Assembly: GCF_000429545.1 (NCBI RefSeq)
Contig: NZ_AUCB01000003.1
Span: forward strand, 62,001 to 126,000
Direction of reading: 5' to 3'
Length of the DNA: 64,000 nucleotides
DNA from: Arenibacter certesii DSM 19833
GTDB taxonomy: Bacteria > Bacteroidota > Bacteroidia > Flavobacteriales > Flavobacteriaceae
Shown here piece after piece: positions 54,801 to 63,493 of this stretch (its first letter is position 1; every line of letters starts with the position of its first letter). The translations under genes were made by a program, and so were the position numbers. The notes below the pieces were generated by a model. That model was given only the letters and a program-made list of their open reading frames with translations. It ran no database searches and was not told the origin of the DNA.

Positions 54801-55187
54801 AATGCAGAAGGGCCTGGAATGCGTCAACATGGTGGTTCTATTAGGCCATATTATCCAATCTGGGCAAAAGATGTTTGGACTCCGGATAATCCAGATGCAA
54901 AATATCCTCGTCCTATTGGAAAAAACTGGTATGAATCTGGAACAGGTGCATCCTCATTCTGGATTAGAAATGGTGCATATTTAAGATTGAAAAATCTTAA
55001 TGTAGGTTACAATTTACCGAAAGCGTGGACTTCACTTATTAATATTAACCATGCCCAAGTGTTTTTCAATGGAACCAACCTTTTTGCAATATCAGAGTTG
55101 AAGGAATTCCATGATCCTGAACAAAAGGAGTATGATTCTTACCCGTTGATGAAATCATTTACGCTTGGACTTAATTTAAACTTTTAA
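51882..55187 (+). CDS. SusC/RagA-type TonB-dependent outer-membrane transporter
   Basis: A 1101-residue SusC-family protein importing oligosaccharides or other large nutrients across the outer membrane with TonB energy. A signal segment (LTSLLWFIFMLGAQA) is followed by the N-terminal carboxypeptidase-like domain (ISGVITDADGNPLPGASVVE), the TonB-box region (GLDEVVVVGYGVQKKANITGAI), a plug with IRIRGAFGEPLYVIDGI and YGSRAGNGVVLVTTKQG, and a 22-strand barrel ending MKSFTLGLNLNF. It is paired with SusD 13 bases downstream. No glycoside hydrolase, sulfatase or regulator gene accompanies this pair. Confidence 0.95.
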   Translation: MNNLFQRVLLYRKIPMIDLNLKLTSLLWFIFMLGAQANSLPGITDNLLNARNTAKSDNFYAQFQISGVITDADGNPLPGASVVEKGTTNGTQSDFDGNFVLEIENSEGILVISYLGFATQEITLTGQSTIAIQMAEDAAGLDEVVVVGYGVQKKANITGAITTVKVEEINNISNANLSNSLAGRAPGVVIAGTSGLTGASSDIRIRGAFGEPLYVIDGIVRDKEAFDALNSSEVDQLSFLKDAASASIYGSRAGNGVVLVTTKQGVKQRPTFSYQGSFTTSSPTQELLSDQTTAIDELIYQNRVAEYMGTPIPNGPEEFDYFKDLSYNVNDFIWTKPQSNKHSLSVSGGNEKITYYSLASYHGEKGSYKNLEYDKVNLRSNVTAQITDDIKLNLNVSANQRNHNRFYWPFSPDDDYDVSDLYRVTFNWPKVYPFYTTADGTPADYVTDYPVQTPMGSWLAWSVIDQVVGDRYIKTRKREVNSILSIDVDLGKLVPGLSTKISGNYLGSDYMRKKYLTFQKNYVFNQADPDGNRFIPAAPDPDKTNTFTFSQNQEFLSYDINTLWSYQLNWQINYLKSFGKNDVSGMLVLEQGENGGYGAFAKAEDPVTNYDQMFVYSTDSERRYGDGWEQIGARQSAIGRFNYNYDQRYIAEFSFRYDGNTLFPKNKRWGFFPSMSLAWRLNNENFMSKYDSWLDDLKIRMSYGTTGNDLDVNNRNIRAFGYRQVYQNAGSYIFGNNLYRSIAPGVTPNPYLTWATSTTYNSGFDIAVLRNRLVGIFDIFYKKEEDILGSRLVTLPDNYGQDLAPENYAARSWKGAEFSAIWRDVLLENELSYSINANIGYAKDKWDILDEGASFQEGGSRAWESKIGQPSNRIIGLKHVGMVRTQEELDGLLASGFKQYGRDPYLGGLLFEDIRGDGYSEGPDGKIDGNDMQVLSNNAAPRINYGFGFNLEYKGFVVNTHFQGVGMYDRIVSNAEGPGMRQHGGSIRPYYPIWAKDVWTPDNPDAKYPRPIGKNWYESGTGASSFWIRNGAYLRLKNLNVGYNLPKAWTSLININHAQVFFNGTNLFAISELKEFHDPEQKEYDSYPLMKSFTLGLNLNF

Positions 55188-55200
55188 ATAGGATTAAGAT

Positions 55201-57000
55201 ATGAAGATTAAACAGAAGAAATCTAAAATAAATTTCATAGCCTCTTTGGTTATGTTAATGATAAGCTCATTCTATTTTGTTAGTTGTGAGGATGTTCTAG
55301 ATATTGAAGATATAAATAATTACGATCCCGAGCAAATATGGAATGATGAGAATTTGGCTAATGCGTATATGGCCAATCTTTATCCTTTATTCGGTAATTG
55401 GAGTATTGGTCAGGATAGTTATTCCCAGCAATTAACGGGAATAAGGTTTTATCCGGATATGATTACAGTTACCAATGGTAATTTCAAAAACTGGGATTAT
55501 GATCGTATTAGATTAATAAATCAAGCAATAGTTGATGTTCAAGAAGGGACTTTACCTCAAGATATGAAAGATCAAATTTTGGGACAGGCCTATTTTATGA
55601 GAGCTTATATTTATTTCGATATGATTAAATATCACGGTGGGATTCCATATATCAAAGTACCTCAGGATAGATATAACGACGATCTCCATGTGGCGAGAAA
55701 TTCAACAAAGGAAAGTTTTCAATATTTAGTTGAAGATTTAGATAGCGCAATTGCATTACTACCTGAACGTATTGGTCCGAATTCAAATGAGTATGGGAAA
55801 ATAGATGGAAATTTTGCTTTAGCATTTAAGGCTAAAGTAGCGTTATACAAAGCATCGCCACAGTTTAACCCTAGCAATCCATGGTCCAACAGTTATTGGG
55901 AAGATGCTTATACAATAAATAAACAGGCATATGACCAATTATCTTCCCAAGGGTATGCCTTAACAGATGATTATAGTGATATTTTTCTGGAAGAAAGAGG
56001 ACCAGAGGTAGTTTTTGCAGTTATTAATACCTACCCTAACAAAACAGCCAATTGGGATGTAGGTGCACGTCCTGGTTCGGAGAGCCGTGGACCGGCATCG
56101 GTAACCCCTACATGGGAGTTTGTAAAGGAATTTCCAATGTTGGATGGGAAAATGTATAATGATCCTAGCAGTAGTTACTTTAAAACAGATGAAGAGTTTT
56201 TAATGGATTATTGGTCTGATAGGGATCCTAGATTTGATAAATCAATTGTGTGGAACGGAAAATTATATGAAGTTTCGGGCAAATCGGGTAAACGCCAGTA
56301 TACTGCCTTGGGAATAGCCCACGAGCTAGATGACTTTGGAGTTAATCCCCAAGCTGCAGTAAACTCTACAAACCTTGATCGATATAGTGGTTTTTTTGTG
56401 TTGAAAGCATCAAAACTCAGTTATACTCAGGCTGAAGTTGAGCAGTACGATGTTGATTACGTTTTAATGCGCTTTGCTGAGGTCATGATTAATTACGCCG
56501 AAACAGCAAACGAAACAGGAAGATTAAACGAGGCAATGGAAATTCTTAAAGTTATAAGGAAGCGTGCTGGAATTGAACCTGGAGTAGATGGGAATTATGG
56601 GATTAGTGCAACAAATCAGGAGGAGATGAGAGAGGCTATATTGCACGAGCGAAATATCGAATTCAGTTTTGAAGGACATCGCTTTTGGGATTTACGTAGA
56701 CTTAGAATGTTAGATCGTTTAGATAATACGACTAAATCTGGTGTGGAAGCCATTGCAATTAAACCGGATGGGACTGCAATGCCTATAGGGGAGGCCCGTA
56801 ATAAAGCGGACAATTATGAATTGGTAGAATCTGATTTTAAATATAGCGTGCTTCAAGTGCCTTTCAGTGGAGTTAAAGTAAACTCTGTTCCTGAGACTTA
56901 TTATTTCTTTCCAATACAACAAGAAATTTTAGATCGAAATAATAATCTTGAACAAAATATTGGATGGGGTGGAACTTTTAATCCTACTTTAGAAAATTAA
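55201..57000 (+). CDS. SusD/RagB family nutrient-binding outer-membrane lipoprotein
   Basis: A 599-residue SusD-like lipoprotein (Cys29 in FYFVSC), the surface lid of the upstream SusC. It has the N-terminal DVLDIEDINNYDPEQIWNDE, the helical TPR-like section (GQAYFMRAYIYFDMIKYHGGIPYI) and the conserved C-terminal SusD block (MREAILHERNIEFSFEGHRF, WDLRRL), ending with YYFFPIQQEILDRNNNLEQN. It is likely translationally coupled with SusC and followed by a terminator at 57034-57067. Confidence 0.95.
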   Translation: MKIKQKKSKINFIASLVMLMISSFYFVSCEDVLDIEDINNYDPEQIWNDENLANAYMANLYPLFGNWSIGQDSYSQQLTGIRFYPDMITVTNGNFKNWDYDRIRLINQAIVDVQEGTLPQDMKDQILGQAYFMRAYIYFDMIKYHGGIPYIKVPQDRYNDDLHVARNSTKESFQYLVEDLDSAIALLPERIGPNSNEYGKIDGNFALAFKAKVALYKASPQFNPSNPWSNSYWEDAYTINKQAYDQLSSQGYALTDDYSDIFLEERGPEVVFAVINTYPNKTANWDVGARPGSESRGPASVTPTWEFVKEFPMLDGKMYNDPSSSYFKTDEEFLMDYWSDRDPRFDKSIVWNGKLYEVSGKSGKRQYTALGIAHELDDFGVNPQAAVNSTNLDRYSGFFVLKASKLSYTQAEVEQYDVDYVLMRFAEVMINYAETANETGRLNEAMEILKVIRKRAGIEPGVDGNYGISATNQEEMREAILHERNIEFSFEGHRFWDLRRLRMLDRLDNTTKSGVEAIAIKPDGTAMPIGEARNKADNYELVESDFKYSVLQVPFSGVKVNSVPETYYFFPIQQEILDRNNNLEQNIGWGGTFNPTLEN

Positions 57001-57033
57001 TCCGATTATTTAGAAATCCTAAATTAATGAAGG

Positions 57034-57067
57034 AAAGGGTGTTTATATTTTATAGGCACCCTTTTTT
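57034..57067 (+). terminator. Intrinsic terminator after the plus-strand susD
   Basis: AAAGGGTG (57034-57041) pairs with CACCCTTT (57057-57064) and is followed by T residues; TATA repeats inside the loop may add pairs. Confidence 0.8.
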
Positions 57068-57449
57068 ATAATTAGATTTTTGGTAGGCTCATTCAAAATC
57101 ATTTAAAACAACCGTATTTATTTATAGTTTAGGGTAACCATAAGAATGTGATGTCTATGCAAGTGAGAGCTACTGAATGCTAATTTTGATATTCACAGAT
57201 ATTCTTGTGGTGTCCGTAATTGGTAAAATAATAAATAGAATCTTATAGCCTGCTACTGAGGTGCAATGTTAGGCTTGGAACAGGTAGATCATAAATTTGT
57301 ATTGCAGATTCGTTTAAGTGCCCATGGCATGTTGTACAATAGGCTCGTATTTAATATGTGAGTAGTGGGCTTTTATATAACACAAAACTAGCAAAGAAGT
57401 CATCTCCGCTAGTTTTGCGATTAACAAGCTAACAAAATTTCCATTCGTA
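57068..57449. other. Intergenic region between convergent genes
   Basis: 382 bases. A 10-bp hairpin, CAAAACTAGC (57383-57392) with GCTAGTTTTG (57408-57417), lies 32 bases past the stop of the minus-strand phosphatase-superfamily gene and may terminate it, but the T run is weak. No other feature was seen. Confidence 0.5.
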
Positions 57450-58298
57450 TTATTTGGAAAAGTTTATATCCGCCAAAACAGGTCTATGGTCCGAGGAAGT
57501 GGAATCTTCAATAACGTCCGCTCTTTTAATGGTTATATTGGTATTATTCGCCTTATAAACAAGGTAATCAATTATTCTGGTTGGTTTTGTGGCCGGAAAT
57601 GTTGGCTTGCAATCAATACATGTATTGGTGAAGTTAGCTTCTGCAATTTTAATTACATCTGACTCTGGAACCGCATTAAAATCTCCAGCTATAATAATAT
57701 CCATATCCTTTACCTCATTCGTAATATTCACAATTTCTTTCATCTGTAGAACTCGGTTTTCTGATGATTTAGATGAATTTAAATGGGTATTTCCAAATAA
57801 TATATGAGTACCTGGAGCAATCTCTATTTTAGCGGTTGCCAATACCCGATCTTCTTCATTTCCCTTTGTGGGTAATTTATGTATAGTTGTTTCTAATAGT
57901 GGGAACTTGGATAAAATTGCTACTCCATACGCTCCGCCACCAAAATCTATTGCTTTGGCAAAAAAATAATGCATATTTAATTTTTTCGCAATCATTTCCG
58001 CTTGGTTACCTTTCCCTGAACGTGCTGTATTTACGTCTACCTCTTGCAAAGCTACAATGTCGGCCTTTTGTGCTTCTATTGTTTTAACAATGGCATCCAA
58101 ATCTATGGTATCCTTCAAACTTGGCGGATTACAATGATGGATGTTGTAGGATATGGCCCTAATGGTAGTATTAACTGTTGTGTATGGTAGTTCTCCATAC
58201 GCAATTTTATCATGCTCTTTCTTTTCAGAATTACATCCTGCCAATAGGACTAAAATAAGCGTAATGGATAATATAGTTGAACCTGTACTTTTTGTCAT
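57450..58298 (-). CDS. Endonuclease/exonuclease/phosphatase superfamily lipoprotein
   Basis: A 282-residue lipoprotein (leader ending at Cys22, VLLAGC). It has the full EEP motif set: RAISYNIHHCN (Asn), DIVALQEVD (metal Glu), FGNTHLNSS (His region), IAGDFNAVPESD (Asp-Asn) and SSDHRPVLADI (Asp-His). The superfamily includes DNase I, sphingomyelinases and inositol phosphatases. Its position after a SusC/SusD pair, on the same strand, and its likely surface or periplasmic location suggest hydrolysis of a phosphate ester on an imported nutrient. This is inference. Confidence 0.88.
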   Translation of the reverse strand: MTKSTGSTILSITLILVLLAGCNSEKKEHDKIAYGELPYTTVNTTIRAISYNIHHCNPPSLKDTIDLDAIVKTIEAQKADIVALQEVDVNTARSGKGNQAEMIAKKLNMHYFFAKAIDFGGGAYGVAILSKFPLLETTIHKLPTKGNEEDRVLATAKIEIAPGTHILFGNTHLNSSKSSENRVLQMKEIVNITNEVKDMDIIIAGDFNAVPESDVIKIAEANFTNTCIDCKPTFPATKPTRIIDYLVYKANNTNITIKRADVIEDSTSSDHRPVLADINFSK

Positions 58299-58431
58299 AA
58301 AGGTTAAATTTTAGTTTTGAATGATTAATCCAATAATTAATGATTTCCATCCGTTAAGATGTAATAAACTCATTGACCCGTGATGTAGCCAATAATAGTA
58401 TTAATTAATGGTTTATTTTAATTTTGAAAAT

Positions 58432-58466
58432 AAAAATGGGAGTGGTTTACATCCACTCCCATTTTT
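58432..58466 (-). terminator. Intrinsic terminator after the minus-strand susD
   Basis: AAAAATGGGAGTGG (58432-58445) is perfectly complementary to CCACTCCCATTTTT (58453-58466) with a 7-base loop. It lies 8 bases past the susD stop and separates susCD from the phosphatase-superfamily gene. Confidence 0.93.
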
Positions 58467-58474
58467 ACAATGGA

Positions 58475-60082
58475 TTAATAACCTGGGTTTTGCTTTATTC
58501 CCGGGTTTACCCTTAAAGTGTTCTCATGGAAAGGCCAGAGGTAATTGTTGGATTTAAAGGATCTATCTTCTATTTTGATCGATTGAAGTTCTCCATTTAC
58601 TTCCATTGTATGGCCTAGAGCTGGTTTATTAAGTACCTTATCCGCAATTTTCCAGCGAATAATATCATCGTATCGTAACCCTTCTCCGGCTAATTCTACC
58701 CTTCGTTCATTTCTAATGAGTTCTACCCATTGGTCATTGGTATATGCGCCATAGGTTGGTAAGGTTACGTCCGCAAAAGTCATATCTAAGCCAGCCCTTC
58801 TCCTTACGTCATTTATAGCTGATTTCGCTAACGGGTCTATCTCATTGAGCATAATTTTGGCTTCTGCATAAGTTAGTAGCACTTCGGCGTAACGCAGAAG
58901 AGCAAATTCCATATTCCCACTACCTTTAAATGCATCAGCTTCATCAACGAATTTTTTAAACCAATATCCAGATGCACTGGCCCTTTCTTTTTCGTAGTAC
59001 ATGGGGTTGTTCCCATTAAAAATATCAATTTCTTCTCCATAAAATATATCGCCATGACCTATTATACTTGCGCTATACCGAGGGTCTCTATTTAGACTGG
59101 GGTTTAATTCGTATTCCTTCTTAGAATGTAGAAGGCTATTATCAATTGGCTCTCCTTGTAAGGTCCAATACGAATCTACCAATGATTTTAAGGGCACTAC
59201 ATAGGATTGTCCGTTTCCGGTTCTAAAATGTGGACCTAAGTCTCTAAAAGTATAGGTGCTACCACTGTAGCTCTCCCTATTGTAGTGCATTATAAATTCC
59301 TTGTTATTAGAGGAAGCCTTATAATTAAATAAATCAGCGTATTCTGGATGAAGTTCATAAGCCTGGCTATCCATTATTTCCTTGGCCAATTTTGCTGCTA
59401 AAGCATACCTATTGTTGTATAGCGCATAACGCATTACCAAAGCCTTAAAGGAATAGTGATTAAACATAAACTTATCCGTAGCATACTCTTGTTTTGGCAA
59501 GTTATTTGCGATTTCTTCATAATTTGAAAACAAGTAATCCAAGATATCTTCCTTTGGCGTAGCAGGTTTTCTTGCGGTATCTAAGTCTGCTGGCTCAAGT
59601 GTAAATGGCACATCTCCCCATCTAAACGTTAATTCGAAATAATGCCAGAAACGAAGGCCCTCTAGTATACTTTTATAGCGTTGTCTAACAGATTCATCTT
59701 CCACATACGGCACATCAATATTGGCGATAAAAGTGTTTAGACGGCCTAGATGCTTCATATGTAGTTCATAATAATACAAGAAATCCCTACTTGAACTGTT
59801 GAAATTCCCATTTCCAACGTTTTGGTGATAATGACTTTGAATTCGACTATAGGCATTATCCGATTTTCCATCCTTGAGGTAGAAATTAGTTTGATGACTA
59901 CCATTGTTGGTGAATACATCCCTATAACTACTATATACTACTCTCCTAAGATCGCCTTCATCGTTAAAAAATTCTACAAACGTAGTAGCGTTGGGATCCG
60001 TTTTATCTAGGTAATCTTCGCATGCGAACAAGGTGAAGAGCACAAGAACATATATTATATTTTTCATTTGCTTTATATTCAA
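58475..60082 (-). CDS. SusD/RagB family nutrient-binding outer-membrane lipoprotein
   Basis: A 535-residue SusD-like lipoprotein (Cys21 in TLFACEDYLDK). The typical C-terminal block is present: LLRYAEVLLTYAEAKIMLNE, INDVRRRAGLD, WVELIRNERRVELAGEGLRYDD, ending with LWPFHENTLRVNPGIKQNPGY. Its start lies 3 bases after the stop of the upstream SusC. A decayed homologous piece lies at 50778-50886. This SusD is a different subgroup from that at 55201-57000. Confidence 0.95.
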   Translation of the reverse strand: MNIKQMKNIIYVLVLFTLFACEDYLDKTDPNATTFVEFFNDEGDLRRVVYSSYRDVFTNNGSHQTNFYLKDGKSDNAYSRIQSHYHQNVGNGNFNSSSRDFLYYYELHMKHLGRLNTFIANIDVPYVEDESVRQRYKSILEGLRFWHYFELTFRWGDVPFTLEPADLDTARKPATPKEDILDYLFSNYEEIANNLPKQEYATDKFMFNHYSFKALVMRYALYNNRYALAAKLAKEIMDSQAYELHPEYADLFNYKASSNNKEFIMHYNRESYSGSTYTFRDLGPHFRTGNGQSYVVPLKSLVDSYWTLQGEPIDNSLLHSKKEYELNPSLNRDPRYSASIIGHGDIFYGEEIDIFNGNNPMYYEKERASASGYWFKKFVDEADAFKGSGNMEFALLRYAEVLLTYAEAKIMLNEIDPLAKSAINDVRRRAGLDMTFADVTLPTYGAYTNDQWVELIRNERRVELAGEGLRYDDIIRWKIADKVLNKPALGHTMEVNGELQSIKIEDRSFKSNNYLWPFHENTLRVNPGIKQNPGY

Positions 60083-60085
60083 TAA

Positions 60086-63000
60086 TTAAAATATGGTTAA
60101 TTTGGCGCCTAAGGTATAGGTTGCCATTTTTGGATAATTGCCATTACCGCCATTTCTTTCTGGTTCTAGACCCTCCCATTTTGTGAAGGTAATAGCATCT
60201 TGAGCATTCAGATATATTCGGATATTTCGAATACTATTACCCAAGGATGGAATCGTATATCCAAGTTGAATAGATTTAAATCTAAAAAATGCAGCATCGC
60301 TTAACCAGACATCACTTAATACGGCATTAGGGCTAGAACCGGTCCAGACTCTAGGAAATCTACTATTCGGATTCTGTGGTGTCCAGCGTTTTTTCATATA
60401 CTCAACTCGTGGTGTTCCTAAACTGTTACTGGAACCATCTACCAATACTGGATATCCTTCCATTCCGTTTAACCTCCCCAATCGTTTACCAACGCCTTGA
60501 CCCAAAATGGAGAAGTCCCAGTTTTTATATCTCATATTTATATTGATAGAATAATTCATATGAGGAAAAGGATCCCCAAGATTAATTTTGTCTTCGTCAT
60601 TGATAATTCCATCCCCATTTTGATCTACATATTTTATGTCTCCAGGTATAGTGTTGGGCAATTTGGCCTCTGTAGCCTCCACTTCTTCTTGTGTCTGGAA
60701 ATAGCCATTACTTTTGTACCCATAATAGTTGTCCACGGCTATCCCACGGTACCAAATTTTATCATTATTTCCTTTAAAGATTAAGGTGTCATTTTGAGAA
60801 TAACCTGCTTTTAGCACTTTGTTCTTATTGTCAAAAACCATTCCTTCTATGCTATAGGAGAAATCTCCAATCTTATCGGACCATTTAGCAGAGGCTTCCC
60901 ATCCTTTGTTTTGAACCTCCCCAATGTTTACTGAAGATTCTAAGGACAGTGATCCAGTTAATGGGGGGACTGGAAAATTGGAATATATTAAGTCATACGA
61001 GTCTTTTTTATAGGTGTCAAAAGATATATCTAACCTATTGTCCATAAGCGTTAGGTCAAATCCTAAATTAACTTGCTTTTGTTTTTCCCAAGTAAAAGAA
61101 AGATTAGGAACCCTCATGGTCCAACCCCAATTATTCACAATTTCCTCCCATAAGTAAGGGCTAACATTTTCATTTCCAATTTTTCCATAAGAAGCTCTTA
61201 ATTTTAAATTGTTTACTATCCCTTGGTTTTTTAAGGAAGACATAAATTGTTCGTTATGCATATTCCAACCGATAGATCCAGAAGGGAATACGCCCCATCT
61301 GTTGCCGGGTGCAAACTTACTACTGCCATCTGCTCTGATAGTACCTTCTAAAAGGTATTTATTTTCGAAGGAGTAATTTAATTTTGAAAAGAAAGAAGAT
61401 TTAGATATTTCCCTATAATCTGAATAGGTATAGTTCATAGCCTCAGTCCCTAGAACTAGATAGATCTGATCCTTGTTGCCCCTTAATTGGGTTTCATAAT
61501 TTAAAAGAGCACGGGCAGTAATCTGACTTTCACTAACGCCTTGGGAAGAGCCTACCGTATGCCCCCATGTTTCTACAGGTATTCCGTCTCCATCATAGAA
61601 TTTAAACGTTTCCCGCTTATGTTTACCAGCAGATTTGTTCATCATATAGGACACATTGGCTGCAATGTGCAGTTTGTCATTAATGTAATAACGTGGCCTA
61701 AGGTTAATGGTGCTTCTATCGTGAAGATTGTTTCTTAGTCCTCCCTCCATAATACGAGCTAAAGGGTTCATGTTATTGTTATGCAACATATAATGGTCCT
61801 TTAATTCTGAATCATAAAATACATCTTGGGTAGGATTCATCCACCAGGCTCTTTGGTATAACCCATGACCGTCATCGTTCATATAAAGTCGGTCTACTTG
61901 TAACCTATGGGCATAAAAATCAGCCAATAGAACAAATTTATCTCCCATATTGATATTGGTATTGAAGCGGGCGCTAAATTTTTCTGTGCCTTCATTTACA
62001 TTTAATCCATTTTCCTTAATGTGTCCTAACATAAGATTAAAGGTACCCACACCGCCACCACCGGAGATATTTGCCGAGGTATTATAAGAGTGAGATTTTT
62101 GTCTCATTACCACATCAAACCAATTCACATTTGGTAACTCCCCATTCTGGGATTTCATAATGTCCTCTTCTGAATACAATAAAGTTTGCCCTTGCATCTT
62201 TCTGGCTTCATTGTTTAAGCGCATGTAGTCGGCTGAATTTACTATATTGGGAGTATCTGTAGGGTCTTGCACAGACAGCCAAGTGTGTACTTCCGCCCTA
62301 AATTCACCTGTGGCACCACGATTGGTCTCTATTATAATTACCCCATTAGCACCTCTAGAACCATACATGGAAGCCGCCGCCGCATCTTTTAAAACGCTAA
62401 TGCTCTTGACTTGATTGGGATCAATATCGTTTAACGATTGCTCCATGCCATCCACTATTACTAATGGTGACGCATTTTGTAAAGTGCTCAATCCTCTAAT
62501 GGAGATCTCACTTCCAGAGCTGCCAGGTAAATTGTTTCCTTGCATACGTGTCACTCCGGGTATTGTACCGCTAAAAGCTTCATTTAGTTTAACAATTGGC
62601 CTAGAACTAATCTTGTCCATGTCCATCACCGCAATGGAGGATGCAAGATGTTTTCTTTCTATGGCGTTATATCCTACCGAGACAACAACTTCGTCCAAGG
62701 TTTCAACATCGTCTTCTAAAATGACATCTAAGATGTCTTTGTCCTGTATGTGTACTTCTTTTTCCTTGTACCCCATGCTACTGAAAATAAGGGTAGCATC
62801 ACTTTGAGCCATTATCTCATAATATCCAAATTCGTTGGTAACAGTTCCCACGGTAGAACTTTTAACCAACACATTGGCAAAAGCGATCGGTTCTCCTTTA
62901 CTATCAGTGACCGTTCCCGATACTTTAGATTGTATAGGTTGCCCTTTAAGATTTAAAACATTGTTTAAAGTCAATGCTATTTCCGTGCGATTTAAATCTG

Positions 63001-63115
63001 AATTTGCCTGAATTTGAAAAAAAAGAGATAACAGGACTAAAGTTGATAGCTGAATTTTAAGTTTAAATCGCAAGGGAATCCCTATACGAGTTACATAATC
63101 ATTATAATTTCTCAT
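60086..63115 (-). CDS. SusC/RagA-type TonB-dependent outer-membrane transporter
   Basis: A 1009-residue SusC-family protein. A signal segment (STLVLLSLFFQIQA) is followed by a short STN-like remnant (TEIALTLNNVLN), the carboxypeptidase-like domain (VSGTVTDSKGEPIAFANVLV), the TonB-box region (VETLDEVVVSVGYNAIERKH), a plug with SIRGLSTLQNASPLVIVDGM and YGSRGANGVIIIETNRG, and the barrel ending YTLGAKLTIF. It forms an operon with SusD. It is about 90 residues shorter than the SusC at 51882-55187 and clearly not a recent copy of it. Confidence 0.95.
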   Translation of the reverse strand: MRNYNDYVTRIGIPLRFKLKIQLSTLVLLSLFFQIQANSDLNRTEIALTLNNVLNLKGQPIQSKVSGTVTDSKGEPIAFANVLVKSSTVGTVTNEFGYYEIMAQSDATLIFSSMGYKEKEVHIQDKDILDVILEDDVETLDEVVVSVGYNAIERKHLASSIAVMDMDKISSRPIVKLNEAFSGTIPGVTRMQGNNLPGSSGSEISIRGLSTLQNASPLVIVDGMEQSLNDIDPNQVKSISVLKDAAAASMYGSRGANGVIIIETNRGATGEFRAEVHTWLSVQDPTDTPNIVNSADYMRLNNEARKMQGQTLLYSEEDIMKSQNGELPNVNWFDVVMRQKSHSYNTSANISGGGGVGTFNLMLGHIKENGLNVNEGTEKFSARFNTNINMGDKFVLLADFYAHRLQVDRLYMNDDGHGLYQRAWWMNPTQDVFYDSELKDHYMLHNNNMNPLARIMEGGLRNNLHDRSTINLRPRYYINDKLHIAANVSYMMNKSAGKHKRETFKFYDGDGIPVETWGHTVGSSQGVSESQITARALLNYETQLRGNKDQIYLVLGTEAMNYTYSDYREISKSSFFSKLNYSFENKYLLEGTIRADGSSKFAPGNRWGVFPSGSIGWNMHNEQFMSSLKNQGIVNNLKLRASYGKIGNENVSPYLWEEIVNNWGWTMRVPNLSFTWEKQKQVNLGFDLTLMDNRLDISFDTYKKDSYDLIYSNFPVPPLTGSLSLESSVNIGEVQNKGWEASAKWSDKIGDFSYSIEGMVFDNKNKVLKAGYSQNDTLIFKGNNDKIWYRGIAVDNYYGYKSNGYFQTQEEVEATEAKLPNTIPGDIKYVDQNGDGIINDEDKINLGDPFPHMNYSININMRYKNWDFSILGQGVGKRLGRLNGMEGYPVLVDGSSNSLGTPRVEYMKKRWTPQNPNSRFPRVWTGSSPNAVLSDVWLSDAAFFRFKSIQLGYTIPSLGNSIRNIRIYLNAQDAITFTKWEGLEPERNGGNGNYPKMATYTLGAKLTIF

Positions 63116-63493
63116 ACATTAAATAGTGTTCTGGTTATTAAATTTGTTTAGATAATAGAATACTAGCAGAGGGTGTTTACTACATCTTCTGGTTATAATT
63201 TTTTAGTTTAGCTTCATAATAACATTATCTCATAGGCATTTTAATTTTTTGGTTAATTGATAGTGAAGTAATTTTTTTATATTATTTTTCTTTCTACTAT
63301 AGTGATAAACAACCTTTTAATTGTAGTTAAATTTTTACATTTAATTTTTTGACAATGCAAATTCTATAGGAAAAGCTCTCTTTTGCTTTTCACCATATTT
63401 TTTCAGTAAAGCAGTTTGATTTATGTTTTGCTATAAACGCAAATTTCAGATGCTAATAGCTCTAGCGTTGAGGTATTTAAGCTGATCCACCTT
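63116..63493. other. Intergenic region upstream of the minus-strand susC
   Basis: 378 AT-rich bases. A 7-bp hairpin, GAAAAGC (63370-63376) with GCTTTTC (63385-63391), may end the transcript of the gene entering from the right, although its T run is weak. No clear susC promoter was recognised. Confidence 0.5.

Noticed and set aside
62415-62807. 130-codon plus-strand frame inside the minus-strand susC
   Set aside because: Antisense to the conserved plug region of SusC; Ser/Thr-rich shadow composition.
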